Positions 1 to 9,499 of a DNA stretch of 64,000 nucleotides are shown in pieces. The notes under the pieces were generated by a model that saw only the letters and a list, made by a program, of their open reading frames with translations, searched no databases and was not told where the DNA came from. The translations under genes were made by a program, and so were the position numbers. How positions within the stretch are numbered: position 1 is the stretch's first letter; each line of letters opens with the position of its first letter. The DNA comes from Nosema muscidifuracis (taxonomy: Eukaryota > Microsporidia > Nosematidae): the NCBI GenBank assembly GCA_028335825.1, contig JAIOKI010000020.1, forward strand, positions 186,001-250,000, in the 5' to 3' direction.

Positions 1-686
1 ACTATTTACTTTTAAATATTATTTATAATATATTAGTAAATATTTCTACTATAAATTCTTCTTACCAAAATATCAATAATTTCTAAGTGTTTTTTCTTCT
101 TTTAATTTTCGTTAATTTCTCTCATTAAAATTTAATAAAAACATAGTAAAATTTACAATATTTAAGAATTATTTACAATTTTATGTATAAAAAAAGAGAT
201 CAAAATTTTTCAATATAATTTAAAACAATATTATGAATGGTAGAAGTTCTTCTAATATTTATTTTTTTTTATTCATCTACTTAACATTATCATCTTTAAG
301 GTATTATTTCTACCATTAAAAACTCAAACATTCTAATTTTGTGACCTCTGTGGTATTTGAATTTTCCAAATTTATATTTATCAATTTCTACTACTATATT
401 TAAATATCTATCATTTATGTTAGTTCATATATATTTTATAAATCTTACAAAATTTAGATCATTCACAAATCAATGTTTGTTTTAAATTTTCATACAAAAA
501 TTCAATAATCTTATAAAATTTTATATTTATTTTTTAATTAATAGATCCTTCTTAAGTTTATCTACCATAAATATATTAAATCTTTTTTATATTTAATATA
601 TAATCTTGTAAAAAGTATTTTTTTTATTCCTATTGTTTAAATCGTTAGTTAATTTATTTCTTATAATTTTTTTTTATTTTACCCAC
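1..686. other. AT-rich stretch without a recognisable gene
   Basis: Mostly A/T homopolymer-rich sequence with no long reading frame that starts with ATG. I see no tRNA-like or rRNA-like motif. The last few bases hold the CCC signal of the next gene. Confidence 0.6.
682..684 (+). promoter_or_regulatory. CCC start-proximal signal deciding the start at 687
   Basis: The CCC triplet lies 2 bases before the ATG at 687. An in-frame extension back to a TTG at 633 would add 18 hydrophobic residues. The CCC position, usual for microsporidian genes and seen throughout this window, argues for the ATG instead. Confidence 0.6.
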
Positions 687-1382
687 ATGACTGATAAATC
701 AAAAGATAAAAATAAATTAGATAATTCAATTTCTATAGATTTTTTATTCAGAAACATATCAGAAATAAATACTGAAAATTTATCTAAACTAAATATTCAA
801 TCAGAATTAGAATCATTAAAAATAGAAATTAATAATAAAGATCTTAACAGATTAAAGATAATATTTATTATAGAAATACTTATGAAGACTATTAAGAAAA
901 ATTCAGATTATAGAGTTTTTATAGATATATTAATTAATCTTCTTGATACATTTTCTTCTATTAGTTATATAATATTAAGATTACGAATTATTAAAAATAT
1001 ATCAGATAATAACAGATTTTATGTACCATTATATTACTATTTACTAGAAATACTTAGTCAAGTAGTTAATAGTAAAGATAATAAGGAGAGTAGTGAGAAT
1101 ATGTCTTATGATACATTATATCTTAAGAATGATACTATTGATAGTGTATTTATACTTAAAGAAGTTAAATCTTTAATTTTATCTAATCTTAATAAAGTAA
1201 GTGATAATCTTGGATTTGTTGAAATATCAAATGTTGTTGTTAATGAATTAAAGAAGTCTGGTAAAGGAGTTTATAAAGAATACATAGATGGGATTATAAA
1301 TATAATAAATGAACATAAGGAGTATATTATTAAGTATAGGAATAGTAAGAATAAAGAAGAAATAAGAAAGATGATTAAATAA
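687..1382 (+). CDS. Probable Noc2-like ribosome biogenesis protein (short)
   Basis: 231 residues, soluble, charged N-terminus. The middle has the pattern of the conserved Noc2 block: an LRLRIIKNIS stretch, then a RFYVPLYYYLLEIL stretch, then near the C-terminus GFVEISNVVVNELKKSGKG. These resemble the family pattern of an LR..CIR helix, a 'fIPL...LLEiL' helix and a 'FPE...LK.f.k' helix. In fungi Noc2 pairs with Noc1 or Noc3 to export pre-60S particles through nucleolus and nucleoplasm. Fungal Noc2 is about 700 residues, so this would be a strongly reduced version keeping only the C-terminal helical repeats. The start at 687 follows a CCC tract; the open frame continues upstream only through non-ATG codons. 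The family call is from remembered motif pattern, not a search. Other helical-repeat proteins remain possible. Confidence 0.5.
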   Translation: MTDKSKDKNKLDNSISIDFLFRNISEINTENLSKLNIQSELESLKIEINNKDLNRLKIIFIIEILMKTIKKNSDYRVFIDILINLLDTFSSISYIILRLRIIKNISDNNRFYVPLYYYLLEILSQVVNSKDNKESSENMSYDTLYLKNDTIDSVFILKEVKSLILSNLNKVSDNLGFVEISNVVVNELKKSGKGVYKEYIDGIINIINEHKEYIIKYRNSKNKEEIRKMIK

Positions 1383-1399
1383 ATGTTTTGAATTTAATA

Positions 1400-1660
1400 G
1401 TTTTTATAGCTATATTTTTAAATAGTTTATTATGTATGTTAAATAGTTTATTATTTTATATGTAAGATGTTAAATAGTTTTTGTTTTATATGTAAGATAT
1501 TTTATTATTCTATATGTTAAATATTTTATTATTATGTATGTTAAATATTTCATCATTCTATATGTTAAATATTTTATTATTATGTATGTTAGATAGTTTA
1601 TTATTCTATATGTTAAATATTTCATTATTCTATATGTTAAATATTTTATTATACTTTAAA
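1400..1660. repeat. Short tandem repeats downstream of the Noc2-like gene
   Basis: Imperfect units of about 20 to 25 bp built on ATGTTAAATATTTTATTAT, with variants (AATAGTTTATTA). No coding sign. An AT-rich minus-strand open frame overlapping 1656-1889 is a composition artefact. Confidence 0.7.
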
Positions 1661-1887
1661 AATTAACTTGTATTAAATTTAATAAGAATTTTAGAAAAGA
1701 AAATGGGTTTATTTTTTTATAGATTAAAAAAACATTTTCTTTAATTTTTTTATCAATAACATTACAAATTAAATATAATAAATAAACCTTATATTTTAAA
1801 AATTTATTATAAAAAATATCAGTTATTAATTTATTATTGGTGCATAACTCAATAAAAAAAAAATAAAATTTGAAAATATAAATAACC

Positions 1888-2043
1888 ATGGATAAAAGAA
1901 AAAAAACATTTCTAGAAGCTAAGAAAAAAATAGAAGAGTTTCTTACTAAAGAACATTTTATGAATACACCTTATCAACATTTAAATTATTGGAAGGTTTA
2001 TACAGAAATAAAGAAGAATAGTGATAGTGAGAAGAAAAAATAG
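1888..2043 (+). CDS. Putative 51-residue lysine-rich small protein
   Basis: Short open frame of 51 codons ending in TAG. The composition is protein-like rather than random for this AT-rich DNA: a basic amphipathic start (MDKRKKTFLEAKKKIEEFL), a central HFMNTPYQHLNYWKVYTEIKK segment containing His, Pro, Tyr and Trp, and a charged tail. The centre has AAG, GAA and GGT-type codons not expected from the flanking A/T runs. There is no CCC tract; the context is ACCATGG. I do not recognise a family. It could be a small subunit of a larger complex, or a chance frame. Conservation in related species would decide. Confidence 0.45.
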   Translation: MDKRKKTFLEAKKKIEEFLTKEHFMNTPYQHLNYWKVYTEIKKNSDSEKKK

Positions 2044-2840
2044 TTTAGTATAATAAGATGTATTTATTTATTGAAATTAAATGTAATTAAAATATGTTAA
2101 TATATTATTTATTTATAGACTTCTTTTATACAACCAAATAAGTATGTTAATTTATATCATTGATTGTTGATTAGATAATATTATGTTAGGTAGTATTATC
2201 TAATATTAAGAAGGTAGTATTAGAAAATATATGTTAATGTTATTGTAGAAAATATAGGTTAGGTAGTATTAGATAATACTACCTAACATAATAGCTTAGG
2301 TAGTTTCTTAATAAGCCTTTTTATTGATTTAAAAATCTATAAAAATAATTAGAATACGGCTTAGTTGATTATACATATATTATAAAATAAAAATTAAATA
2401 AGTTATAAAATAAATTTAATTTAATAACGTGTATTTTTATAAACAAATCTTTCATATTCCATATGAAAATTTTATTATAAGTTTATTTAGTCTAAAATTC
2501 CATATTTGACTATATTATCTCTATTTCTTAAAACAGATTATTTTGAGATAGATGTCAAGTACTGAAAAATTATTGGATAAAATGATAAACAATATTTCTA
2601 CTACGAGACATTCTTATTACCCTACACATACTGATTGAGTATATTTATAAAATTTTAACTTATCAGTGAAACACTTATAAATGGTAATTTAGGATATATA
2701 CTTATATAGATAAGAGAGATATTTACTAAATATTAAAAAGTTAATGTCAATATCATAAATAAAAATCTAAAGCTTTAAATAATGTTGTACATGATTACTT
2801 TTTAATATCAAGTTAAACCGTTTTAAACAGAATACTATAA
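2044..2840. other. Spacer with inverted repeats, no gene recognised
   Basis: AT-rich spacer holding the palindromic cluster listed separately. A 28-codon frame from 2552 (begins MSSTEKLLDKMINN) looks faintly protein-like but stops early and has no support. Confidence 0.5.
2259..2286. repeat. Perfect 13-bp inverted repeat (hairpin) with nested copies
   Basis: TTAGGTAGTATTA (2259-2271), spacer GA, TAATACTACCTAA (2274-2286). A related copy, TTAGGTAGTATTATCTAAT, begins near 2186 and pairs with TTAGATAATA at 2171. A further partial copy follows near 2294. The cluster suggests the termini of a small non-autonomous element or a structured site; no coding capacity lies between. Confidence 0.7.
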
Positions 2841-3078
2841 AATATCTTTACATACAGTTAGATAAAAAGATAAGAATGTATTTAATAGACCATACTTTTA
2901 TTAAAATTATTAATGAACTTAACAAATATCTTTATATACAGTAGATAAAAAGATAAAAATGTATTTAATAGACAATACTTATATTAAAATTATTGATATA
3001 CCTCTTTTTAAGTATTTATCTAAAGAATTTAAGTTTGATCATGAACAAATAAATTTATTAATTTACAGAAGAAATTGA
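2840..3078 (+). pseudogene. Duplicated degenerate coding-like segment
   Basis: Two tandem copies of an 80-bp segment (about 2843-2920 and 2925-3000) share AAATATCTTTA, then ACAGT, AGATAAAAAGATAA, then ATGTATTTAATAGAC. The second copy continues as a 39-codon frame (2959-3078, begins MYLIDNTYIKIIDIPLF) with protein-like residue choice. I recognise no family. It reads as a decayed gene of which one part was tandemly duplicated, but composition alone cannot exclude chance. Confidence 0.3.
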
Positions 3079-4703
3079 TATGATCAATAAACTGATAATA
3101 AAATTAATCAAGAATATTATCTATTAATTAAAAAGATAGTAATTAATTATACGTTAATAAATAAGTTTAGATTTAAATGAAACAGATAGACTTCTTAAAT
3201 GTGAAGATTAACTTATGATTTTAATTATCTTGTATAAGAAATTAATTGAAGTAGAATATATAATATATACTAAGAAATATTAATAATATTTTTGTCCTGT
3301 ATTACTGGAACTTTGTTAAACTTAAAATAAAATTCAACTAAACTTTTAATCTTGTTTCGGTACCCACTCCTGTGGCTCTCTGTACCCTTTTTGTATGATA
3401 ACTCCTCTAAACACTTGTTTTCTTGTTTATTCATCATCCTTAAAATATGTTTCTTCTTCCCCTTCTTTTAGCAATTATTTTTATAGTTATTTTTTAATTT
3501 ATCCTTATTTAAATATCGACATAGCTTTTTCTGATTCTTCGATAGTTTACCTTTTTGAGTATTTCTAGGCAGCTTTCCCTTTTCAGTTTAATTACGTATT
3601 TGTTTACGTTTTGGGCTTAATTAAATTGAAAGGAAAACGTAGTGATATGTTATAATATATCACAATTTTAAAAAAATATTTTTATCATTATGCTTCTTTT
3701 TGTACATGTGTTATATTATCAACAAGAATTAATTAATTAAGCTACTAAATAAATATTAAAAATGACGTCATAAATAATAAGACGAAATAATTTACTGTAT
3801 GTATTATTTATCTTATAAATAGAGATTAATGAGTTATTTAAATAAATATTAGAATATAATATGTCATAATTTCAAATATAAAGTATATTTATTGAGAGTG
3901 CACCAGACTTACATAAAATAGTTAAGAATTCTAATTATTAATAGATAATTTTATATCTAAATTATATATGAAGTAGAAAATCTTTATTAATAGATAATTT
4001 TAATTTTTTCTTCTTAGAATAATTTCTTTAATTAAATTGTCATATACATATTTTGATTTTTTAAAGAAATGCAATATAATGAATAAGATTTCAAATAAGG
4101 AGTTTCATATCAATACAAAAATAAACTAATTAAATAGAAGGAAAGAAAATTGCATATAAGTTTGGTAAGAAGTATAAATAAACTTATTGAAAAAAGTATT
4201 TTTCTTTTTGTAATTTAATTTCAATATTATTTATTTATTTTTATCGTATACTTTTACATCACAGTTATCAAAATATTGATCACTCATTAAAAATTTTCTA
4301 AAACATTATATAAACATACTAAAAATATTAATTATTCTCATTAAATGACATTATTTAAAAATAATAAAAATATATTAATCATTTTTTTAATATAACATTA
4401 TATAAACATAATAAAATATACTAATCTTTCAAAACATAATACAAATATATTAATCTTTCAAAACATAATAAAAATATACTCATCTTTCAAAACATACTAC
4501 AAATATTGATTATACTCATTAAATGACATTATATACTCATCTTTCAAAACATCAATCATAAAAAACAATACATTTTTAAGTATAAGTAATTATATAAAAA
4601 TAATCTTATATTTAATACAAAACTTTATCTCTCAAATTATATATTTTATAAACATTCCCTTATTAAATTATTTATATAATTTTAAAAATATTTACCCCTT
4701 CCA
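3079..4703. other. Long spacer; one higher-GC relic, otherwise nothing
   Basis: The stretch at roughly 3340-3450 has higher GC than its surroundings and a short coding-like frame on the minus strand (includes QEWVPKQD), flanked by stops. An imperfect inverted repeat surrounds 3572-3640 (TTTAATTA ... TTAATTAAATTGAAAGG). The rest, including 4300-4560 with repeats of TCTTTCAAAACATA and ATATTAAT units, shows no gene. Confidence 0.4.
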
Positions 4704-5321
4704 ATGTTAAAGTTCATAGTAAACATACTAAGCACTACTCTCGTCCTTTTTAATACATATAACCAATTCAAGGCAAAAAAAGAAGATAAGAATGTAAGAA
4801 GACTGTATGCTATATATTTCAAGGTAATGTGTATATTCCTTGTATTCGACAATCTTCTTTCTTTCTTCCTTAGTTTAGTACCTTTCTACCAGATAATCAA
4901 ATTATTTCTTATGATATGGTTGTCTGTACCAAAATGTAGTGGAGCAGTCTTCGTCTACAGATTCTATGTTAATGGATTAATGAAGACTTATGAAGATGAT
5001 TTGGATAATTTTATAGAAAAATCTAAACTTACTTTCAGACAAACTCTTAGTAAATATTATGAGATGGCTTATGGTAAATATAGAGAAAGAAGAAATGCAG
5101 GAAAATCTTTTATAAAATCTGTTAATGAGAAGAGTGAAGAAATTAAAAAAGATTTGATAAATGAAAAAGATGATTTAATGAATGATGTAATGAGTAAAGT
5201 ACAAGATGAAAATGATAAAAATCAAATTTCTTCTAATATAGGAATAAATAAAAAATCAGAAAGTATGCTCGAAATAAATGATCAAGATGATTCAACTATG
5301 TCTATGTTAGAAGAGAATTAA
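4704..5321 (+). CDS. Yop1/REEP/HVA22 (TB2/DP1) family ER membrane-shaping protein
   Basis: 205 residues. Residues 1-100 match the TB2/DP1/HVA22 layout: a first hairpin, a polar loop (FKAKKEDKNVRR) leading to YAIYFKVMCIFLVFDNLLSFF, then FLSLVPFYQIIKLFLMIWLSVPKCSGAVFVY. Family members bend ER tubules by inserting paired hydrophobic hairpins. The tail from about 100 on is long, polar and coiled-coil-like, with Lys, Glu and Asp, and has no obvious membrane segment; yeast Yop1 has a much shorter tail. The ATG follows a CCCC tract by 5 bases. In an obligate intracellular parasite this would shape ER or related membranes; that role is inferred from the family. Confidence 0.75.
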   Translation: MLKFIVNILSTTLVLFNTYNQFKAKKEDKNVRRLYAIYFKVMCIFLVFDNLLSFFLSLVPFYQIIKLFLMIWLSVPKCSGAVFVYRFYVNGLMKTYEDDLDNFIEKSKLTFRQTLSKYYEMAYGKYRERRNAGKSFIKSVNEKSEEIKKDLINEKDDLMNDVMSKVQDENDKNQISSNIGINKKSESMLEINDQDDSTMSMLEEN

Positions 5322-5484
5322 ATGAATTGAGTATCAAATTAAGTTTTTAATAGATTACTACTAAAACATTTTTGTTCTTAAAACAGAAATATACTTTTAT
5401 TATTAAGTGTTAAATTTTAACCTTTTTATATATATTGATTATAAATATTTCTATAATGGTCAGTAAATAATTTTTATTTTTTAA

Positions 5485-5557
5485 GCCCGATTAGCTCAGT
5501 CGGTAGAGCATTAGGCTCTTAACCTAAGGGTCGCGGGTTCGAGTCCCGCATCGAGTG
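5485..5557 (+). tRNA. tRNA-Lys (anticodon CUU)
   Basis: Full cloverleaf of 73 nt. The D stem GCTC/GAGC, anticodon stem TTAGG/CCTAA with loop CTCTTAA, and T stem GCGGG/CCCGC with TTCGAGT loop are all perfect. The acceptor stem GCCCGAT/ATCGAGT has a C-A mismatch at the third pair and a G-U first pair. No intron. The internal A box (TAGCTCAGTCGG) and B box (GGTTCGAGTCC) are intact, and a T-run follows within 15 bases, as expected for Pol III termination. Confidence 0.95.
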
Positions 5558-5613
5558 ATTTTGTTTTTTATTGGTTAACTTTTTTTTATAAAAATAAATC
5601 TACCCTTCTTTTT

Positions 5614-5922
5614 ATGATACACCAAATAAATCTTGAGAATATACAGACCACCACATTACAAATCAAAAAGACCAAAACAAAGTTAAAACCTCTTTTGTAC
5701 ACAACAAATAATCAACCAGATATGTCTAAGAAATCTCTTCTTAAAATATACAAGGCTAACAAACAAATTGAAGATGAGTTAAAACATTTGATAAATTTTT
5801 TAGATAATAATATTGATTCACAAATCAAAGAGTTTAATGATTTTAAGACTGAAATATGTGTAACAGGTATTAGAAATAAAAGTTCTCAAATTACATGTTT
5901 ATTGAATAATAATGATGATTAA
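5614..5922 (+). CDS. Hypothetical 102-residue protein, possible coiled coil
   Basis: The ATG follows a CCC tract (TACCCTTC, 8 bases between CCC and ATG). Residues 40-75 (KSLLKIYKANKQIEDELKHL and onward to the DNNIDSQIKEF stretch) form an amphipathic helix of coiled-coil type. The last 30 residues include two Cys but no zinc motif. No signal peptide or membrane segment. Lies just downstream of the tRNA-Lys. I recognise no family. The shape would suit a small subunit of a kinetochore, SNARE-like or tethering complex, but nothing in the sequence chooses between these. Confidence 0.6.
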   Translation: MIHQINLENIQTTTLQIKKTKTKLKPLLYTTNNQPDMSKKSLLKIYKANKQIEDELKHLINFLDNNIDSQIKEFNDFKTEICVTGIRNKSSQITCLLNNNDD

Positions 5923-5939
5923 AATAATTTTATATGTAA

Positions 5940-6169
5940 AATATTTCTCTATACATAAATAGAATGTTAATTTATAAATAGAATAATTAATTCATAAATA
6001 AAATACATAAATATAATAACTAATAAATATAATAATCAACTAATAAATAGAATGTTAATTTATAAATACATAAATGGAATAATTAATTAATAGATATAAT
6101 GTTACTTTATAAATAGAATAACTAACTAATAAATATAATAATTAACTAATAAATATATTATTAATAATT
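5940..6169. repeat. Short AT-rich tandem repeats
   Basis: Reiterated AACTAATAAATATAATAA and AATAGAATGTTAATTTATAAATA units fill the spacer between two convergent genes. No coding sign. Confidence 0.7.
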
Positions 6170-6790
6170 TTATTTTTTAGTTAATATAATATAAATACTT
6201 TCTTGTTCTATCCCACATTCCTCCACTTTAAATCCAATTTCTATACAGAATCTTTTTAATTCATCCTTATCATATAAATAATAATACCTGTCAAATGTAT
6301 CATTAAATTTAACGAAATAATCTTTCTTATCTATTTGTTTAAATTTAGATTTATGTTTAGTATCTTCATTCCATACATATAGAAGTATTTTCCCTGTATC
6401 TTTAAGTACCCTATACATCTCTCTCATAGCTTCTTGTCTCCTCTCATGTGTACTTAAATGATGAATAACAGCTATACTAAGAATAAGATCAAAAGATTTA
6501 TCTCTAAAAGGAAGACAAAGACAATCTCCTCTTATAGTAGGTGATTTTATATATTTAAGAAGTTCCAATGAATAATCTAAACCTATAAATGTATTATAAT
6601 TATCAATATTAAGATTTCTTCCATTACCACAACCATTATCTAAATTTATATAGTGAGGTTGATTATTCTCTTTTATGAATTTTAATATCTTTGGCCATGT
6701 TTTTACTCTAGTGATATTGAAATCTGAAGCATGATTTGAATAAAATTTATGGACATGTTTATTTTCAAAATCTTTATTATTTTTATTCAT
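6170..6790 (-). CDS. TRM9: Trm9-type tRNA wobble-uridine methyltransferase
   Basis: 206 residues. Class I SAM methyltransferase of the Trm9/ALKBH8 family: [17 protein letters not shown] at the N-terminus matches Trm9 HVHxVYNxIAxHFSxTR, then W-P at about 32. Motif I is [12 protein letters not shown] (about 48-60), motif [11 protein letters not shown] (about 70-78). [20 protein letters not shown] at about 103-122 is the family signature block. Trm9 with Trm112 completes mcm5U at position 34 of tRNAs, supporting decoding of A/G-ending codons. It is shorter than yeast Trm9 (279 residues), mainly at the C-terminus. The start has ATCC rather than CCC upstream. The Trm112 partner is not in this window. 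Confidence 0.85.
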   Translation of the reverse strand: MNKNNKDFENKHVHKFYSNHASDFNITRVKTWPKILKFIKENNQPHYINLDNGCGNGRNLNIDNYNTFIGLDYSLELLKYIKSPTIRGDCLCLPFRDKSFDLILSIAVIHHLSTHERRQEAMREMYRVLKDTGKILLYVWNEDTKHKSKFKQIDKKDYFVKFNDTFDRYYYLYDKDELKRFCIEIGFKVEECGIEQESIYIILTKK

Positions 6791-7040
6791 GGATAAGAAA
6801 ATAAAAAAAATAAAATTTATTTATAAAGTATTGATAAAGTAAGTTTTATTTATAAAATATTAATAAAGTAAGATTAATTCATAAAGTATTGATAAAGTAA
6901 GATTTATTTATAAAGTAAAATCTATTATTAATAAAGTATTATATATTTTATAATATTAATAAAGTAAGATTTATCTTAAAATATTATTTTATTAAATATC
7001 TTTATCAAAAATATATTTTATTTTTTTTTATTTTCTTCCC
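6791..7040. repeat. Repeats between divergent TRM9 and the next gene
   Basis: Units of TAAAGTATTGATAAAGTAAGATTTATTTA and variants recur three to four times. The divergent promoters of both neighbours must lie here; only the CCC at 7038-7040 is recognisable as a signal. Confidence 0.6.
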
Positions 7041-8420
7041 ATGCATAAACTAATAAAAAATTTAGCTACACTCATCCACAAAAAAAAGAACAAATCTCCT
7101 TCAACACTTTTCTTATCATCTTTATCATACAATCCCACAGAAATAAACACAGATCATCTCAATATAGAAAATTTAGTTACTAAAATCAAATTAAGATCTT
7201 ATAAAGGATATTTAATATTTAATACCTTAGAATTATCTTTTATAAATATTTCTTTATTGTATGTACTTACTAATATAAATAGACCAGTATTAAATATTCC
7301 CTTAAAAAAAATAGCATTAGGATTTACTAATAATATTAATATATATAAAGATATAGTAGATGTACATATATTTAATATATTAGAGATTATACATAATAAT
7401 ACACTATTATATTTAAGTATTAAAGATGAGTATAATAATATTGGTATTAATAATTGTAATGATGTATATAATGGTTGTATTAATAGTGGTAATTGTAATA
7501 TTGGTAATTGTAATAATGGTATTAGTAATTGTAATAATTATATTACTAATAATTATACTAATAATAAAATAACTACTACTGCTAATAATTATACTACCAA
7601 TACCAATAATAATTATATAAAGGAATATGAAAAAAGAGTAATTGAACAGAATAATGATATATTAGATTTTTATATAGGTATGTATGATATTTATTTAAGA
7701 ATGAAATATATAAAAGAAAATAAAGAAGAAATAAAAAATATAAAAAAAGAAATAAAAATATCAGAAGAAAAAAGATTAGAAATTCAAAAATATTTAATTT
7801 TATTTAAAAAGATATTTTTAATAGAAAGAAGTGACTTTTTAGAGAATTTATTTTACAATTTTAAACAGATAAAGAAAATGTCAAAAATGAGTTATTTATA
7901 CATTTTACAAGAAACTATAAAATCAACTTTTAATTATAAAATAAATCTAGAAATTATTCTTAATGACTCATCATCTAATAATTTTAATTTATTTATAAAT
8001 GTACCTAATCATTTAGAAAATATACTTACTAAAGAATATATATTAAAATTAAGTAATATATTTAAATTTATGTATAAGATTAAGAAGGTAGAATATTTAT
8101 GCAGAAAAAAGAAGAATATTATTTTTACTAGATTAATTTATAAAATATATTTTTATATTTGTGAAGAAGTATTTAATAATTATTTAATAGAAGTTAATGG
8201 TAATTCTGAAGATATTAAAAAAATATTAGATGAGAATATTATAAATATAATTAATAAGATATATCTTAATGATAATATGTTTTATAAAATAATTAAAGAA
8301 TTAGAGAATACTTTAGTAAGAAGTTTATTAGAAAATATTAAATTTAATGATGAGTATTTAAAAGATTTATTAAGAGAGATGTATAAAAAGACAGAGAATG
8401 AGATATTTTTAATAAGTTGA
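7041..8420 (+). CDS. Possible gamma-tubulin complex protein (Spc97/Spc98-like)
   Basis: 459 residues with ATG directly after CCC. It is divergent. The C-terminal part has the arrangement of GCP domain 2: INLEIILND, a VPNHLENILTKEYI segment, then KLSNIFKFMYKIKKVEYLCR (about 325-375), which resembles the family's 'YPL..I......Y..iFrfLl.lKr...L' block, followed by a helical tail. Such proteins anchor gamma-tubulin at the spindle plaque in microsporidia. Around residues 130-195 is an Asn/Cys/Thr-rich insertion (GNCNIGNCNN and similar) encoded by an AATAATTGTAAT-type microsatellite, probably a disordered loop. The family call rests on a distant pattern; a structure-based search against GCP domains would settle it. 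Confidence 0.4.
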   Translation: MHKLIKNLATLIHKKKNKSPSTLFLSSLSYNPTEINTDHLNIENLVTKIKLRSYKGYLIFNTLELSFINISLLYVLTNINRPVLNIPLKKIALGFTNNINIYKDIVDVHIFNILEIIHNNTLLYLSIKDEYNNIGINNCNDVYNGCINSGNCNIGNCNNGISNCNNYITNNYTNNKITTTANNYTTNTNNNYIKEYEKRVIEQNNDILDFYIGMYDIYLRMKYIKENKEEIKNIKKEIKISEEKRLEIQKYLILFKKIFLIERSDFLENLFYNFKQIKKMSKMSYLYILQETIKSTFNYKINLEIILNDSSSNNFNLFINVPNHLENILTKEYILKLSNIFKFMYKIKKVEYLCRKKKNIIFTRLIYKIYFYICEEVFNNYLIEVNGNSEDIKKILDENIINIINKIYLNDNMFYKIIKELENTLVRSLLENIKFNDEYLKDLLREMYKKTENEIFLIS

Positions 8421-8600
8421 TATGTTAATAAGTTGGTAATGTTGATATAAAATAAGTTGGTAATGTTAATAAATTGATATAAATTAAATATGTATAATCA
8501 AATATATAACAATAAATATATAAATTAAATATGTATAATCAAATATATAAATTAAATATAATATATAACAATAAATACATCAAAAATAAAATAAAATACC

Positions 8601-9263
8601 TCACAACTCTTTAATTGTCTTATTCTTACTTATTATATCTTTAATAAATTCCTTATCTTCAATAATCTCAATCTTTTCTATAATTACATCTTCAACAGGT
8701 CTATCTCTCATATCAGTAGGTACATCATTAATTTCTTTTAATACATCTAAACTACCAATAACTTGACCAAATACTACATGTTTATTATCAAGATGAGGAA
8801 GATCAGTCATACATATAAAAAATTGACATCCATTAGTATTTTTACCACTATTAGCCATAGAAATACTTCCTTTAACATTCTTATAAATAAAATTCTCATC
8901 TGGAAATTTATTATTATTATATATTGATACAGATCCTGTACCATTTTTATTTACCATATCTCCACCTTGTATAACAAAATCTTTAATTATTCTATGAAAT
9001 ATACTTCCTGTATATTCATATTTAGTATTATTAATTGTATATCCACGAGAGAAACTTATAAAATTATCTACTGTTTTTGGTACTTTCTGTTTATATAAAA
9101 TGAAATGGATAGGATGAGTTACAAAAGTAGAAGAATTTCTTGGTTTATATTTTATCATAAAATATCCTAAAATGTCATTTTCTGATATACTTAATGTTTT
9201 ATAATCTATTGGTAGATCATTGAAGGATTGTTTAGATAAAATAGTAAGAAAGAAGAGTAACAT
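8601..9263 (-). CDS. Secretory-pathway cyclophilin (peptidyl-prolyl isomerase)
   Basis: 220 residues. A hydrophobic start (MLLFFLTIL) looks like a signal peptide; residues about 35-200 are the cyclophilin fold. Visible active-site blocks: FHRIIKDFVIQGGDMVNKNG (Arg, Phe and Gln of the catalytic FHRxxxxFxxQGGD), GSISMANSGKNTNGCQFFIC (for the usual GxLSMANxGxxTNGSQFFIT), and LDNKHVVFGQVIGSLDVL. Catalyses Pro cis-trans isomerisation of nascent secretory proteins; no HDEL or KDEL-type retention signal at the C-terminus. The ATG follows CCC by 5 bases. The Ser to Cys change in GCQFF is within normal family variation. Tail-to-tail with the preceding gene. Confidence 0.9.
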   Translation of the reverse strand: MLLFFLTILSKQSFNDLPIDYKTLSISENDILGYFMIKYKPRNSSTFVTHPIHFILYKQKVPKTVDNFISFSRGYTINNTKYEYTGSIFHRIIKDFVIQGGDMVNKNGTGSVSIYNNNKFPDENFIYKNVKGSISMANSGKNTNGCQFFICMTDLPHLDNKHVVFGQVIGSLDVLKEINDVPTDMRDRPVEDVIIEKIEIIEDKEFIKDIISKNKTIKEL

Positions 9264-9499
9264 TTTAAGGGTAAAAAAACTACAATATTTATTTCATTTA
9301 TAATATATTAAAAATATAAGTATATTTATTTAAAAATATAAGTATATTATATTTACATTATGGTTGATATATAATATAAGTAATAAAAAAATTTTTAATA
9401 TATAAATTAAATATTAAAAAATATATACATTAAAAAAATACAATATAAGTATAATTAAATATAATAAAACAAATACAATATATAATATAATAAATAAAA
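9264..9499. other. Short AT-rich spacer, nothing recognised
   Basis: Short reiterations of AAAAATATAAGTATATT; no gene. Confidence 0.6.

Noticed and set aside
1656-1889. 77-codon minus-strand open frame
   Set aside because: Composition is Phe/Tyr/Lys/Asn from A/T runs, no CCC signal, and it overlaps the start of a better plus-strand candidate.
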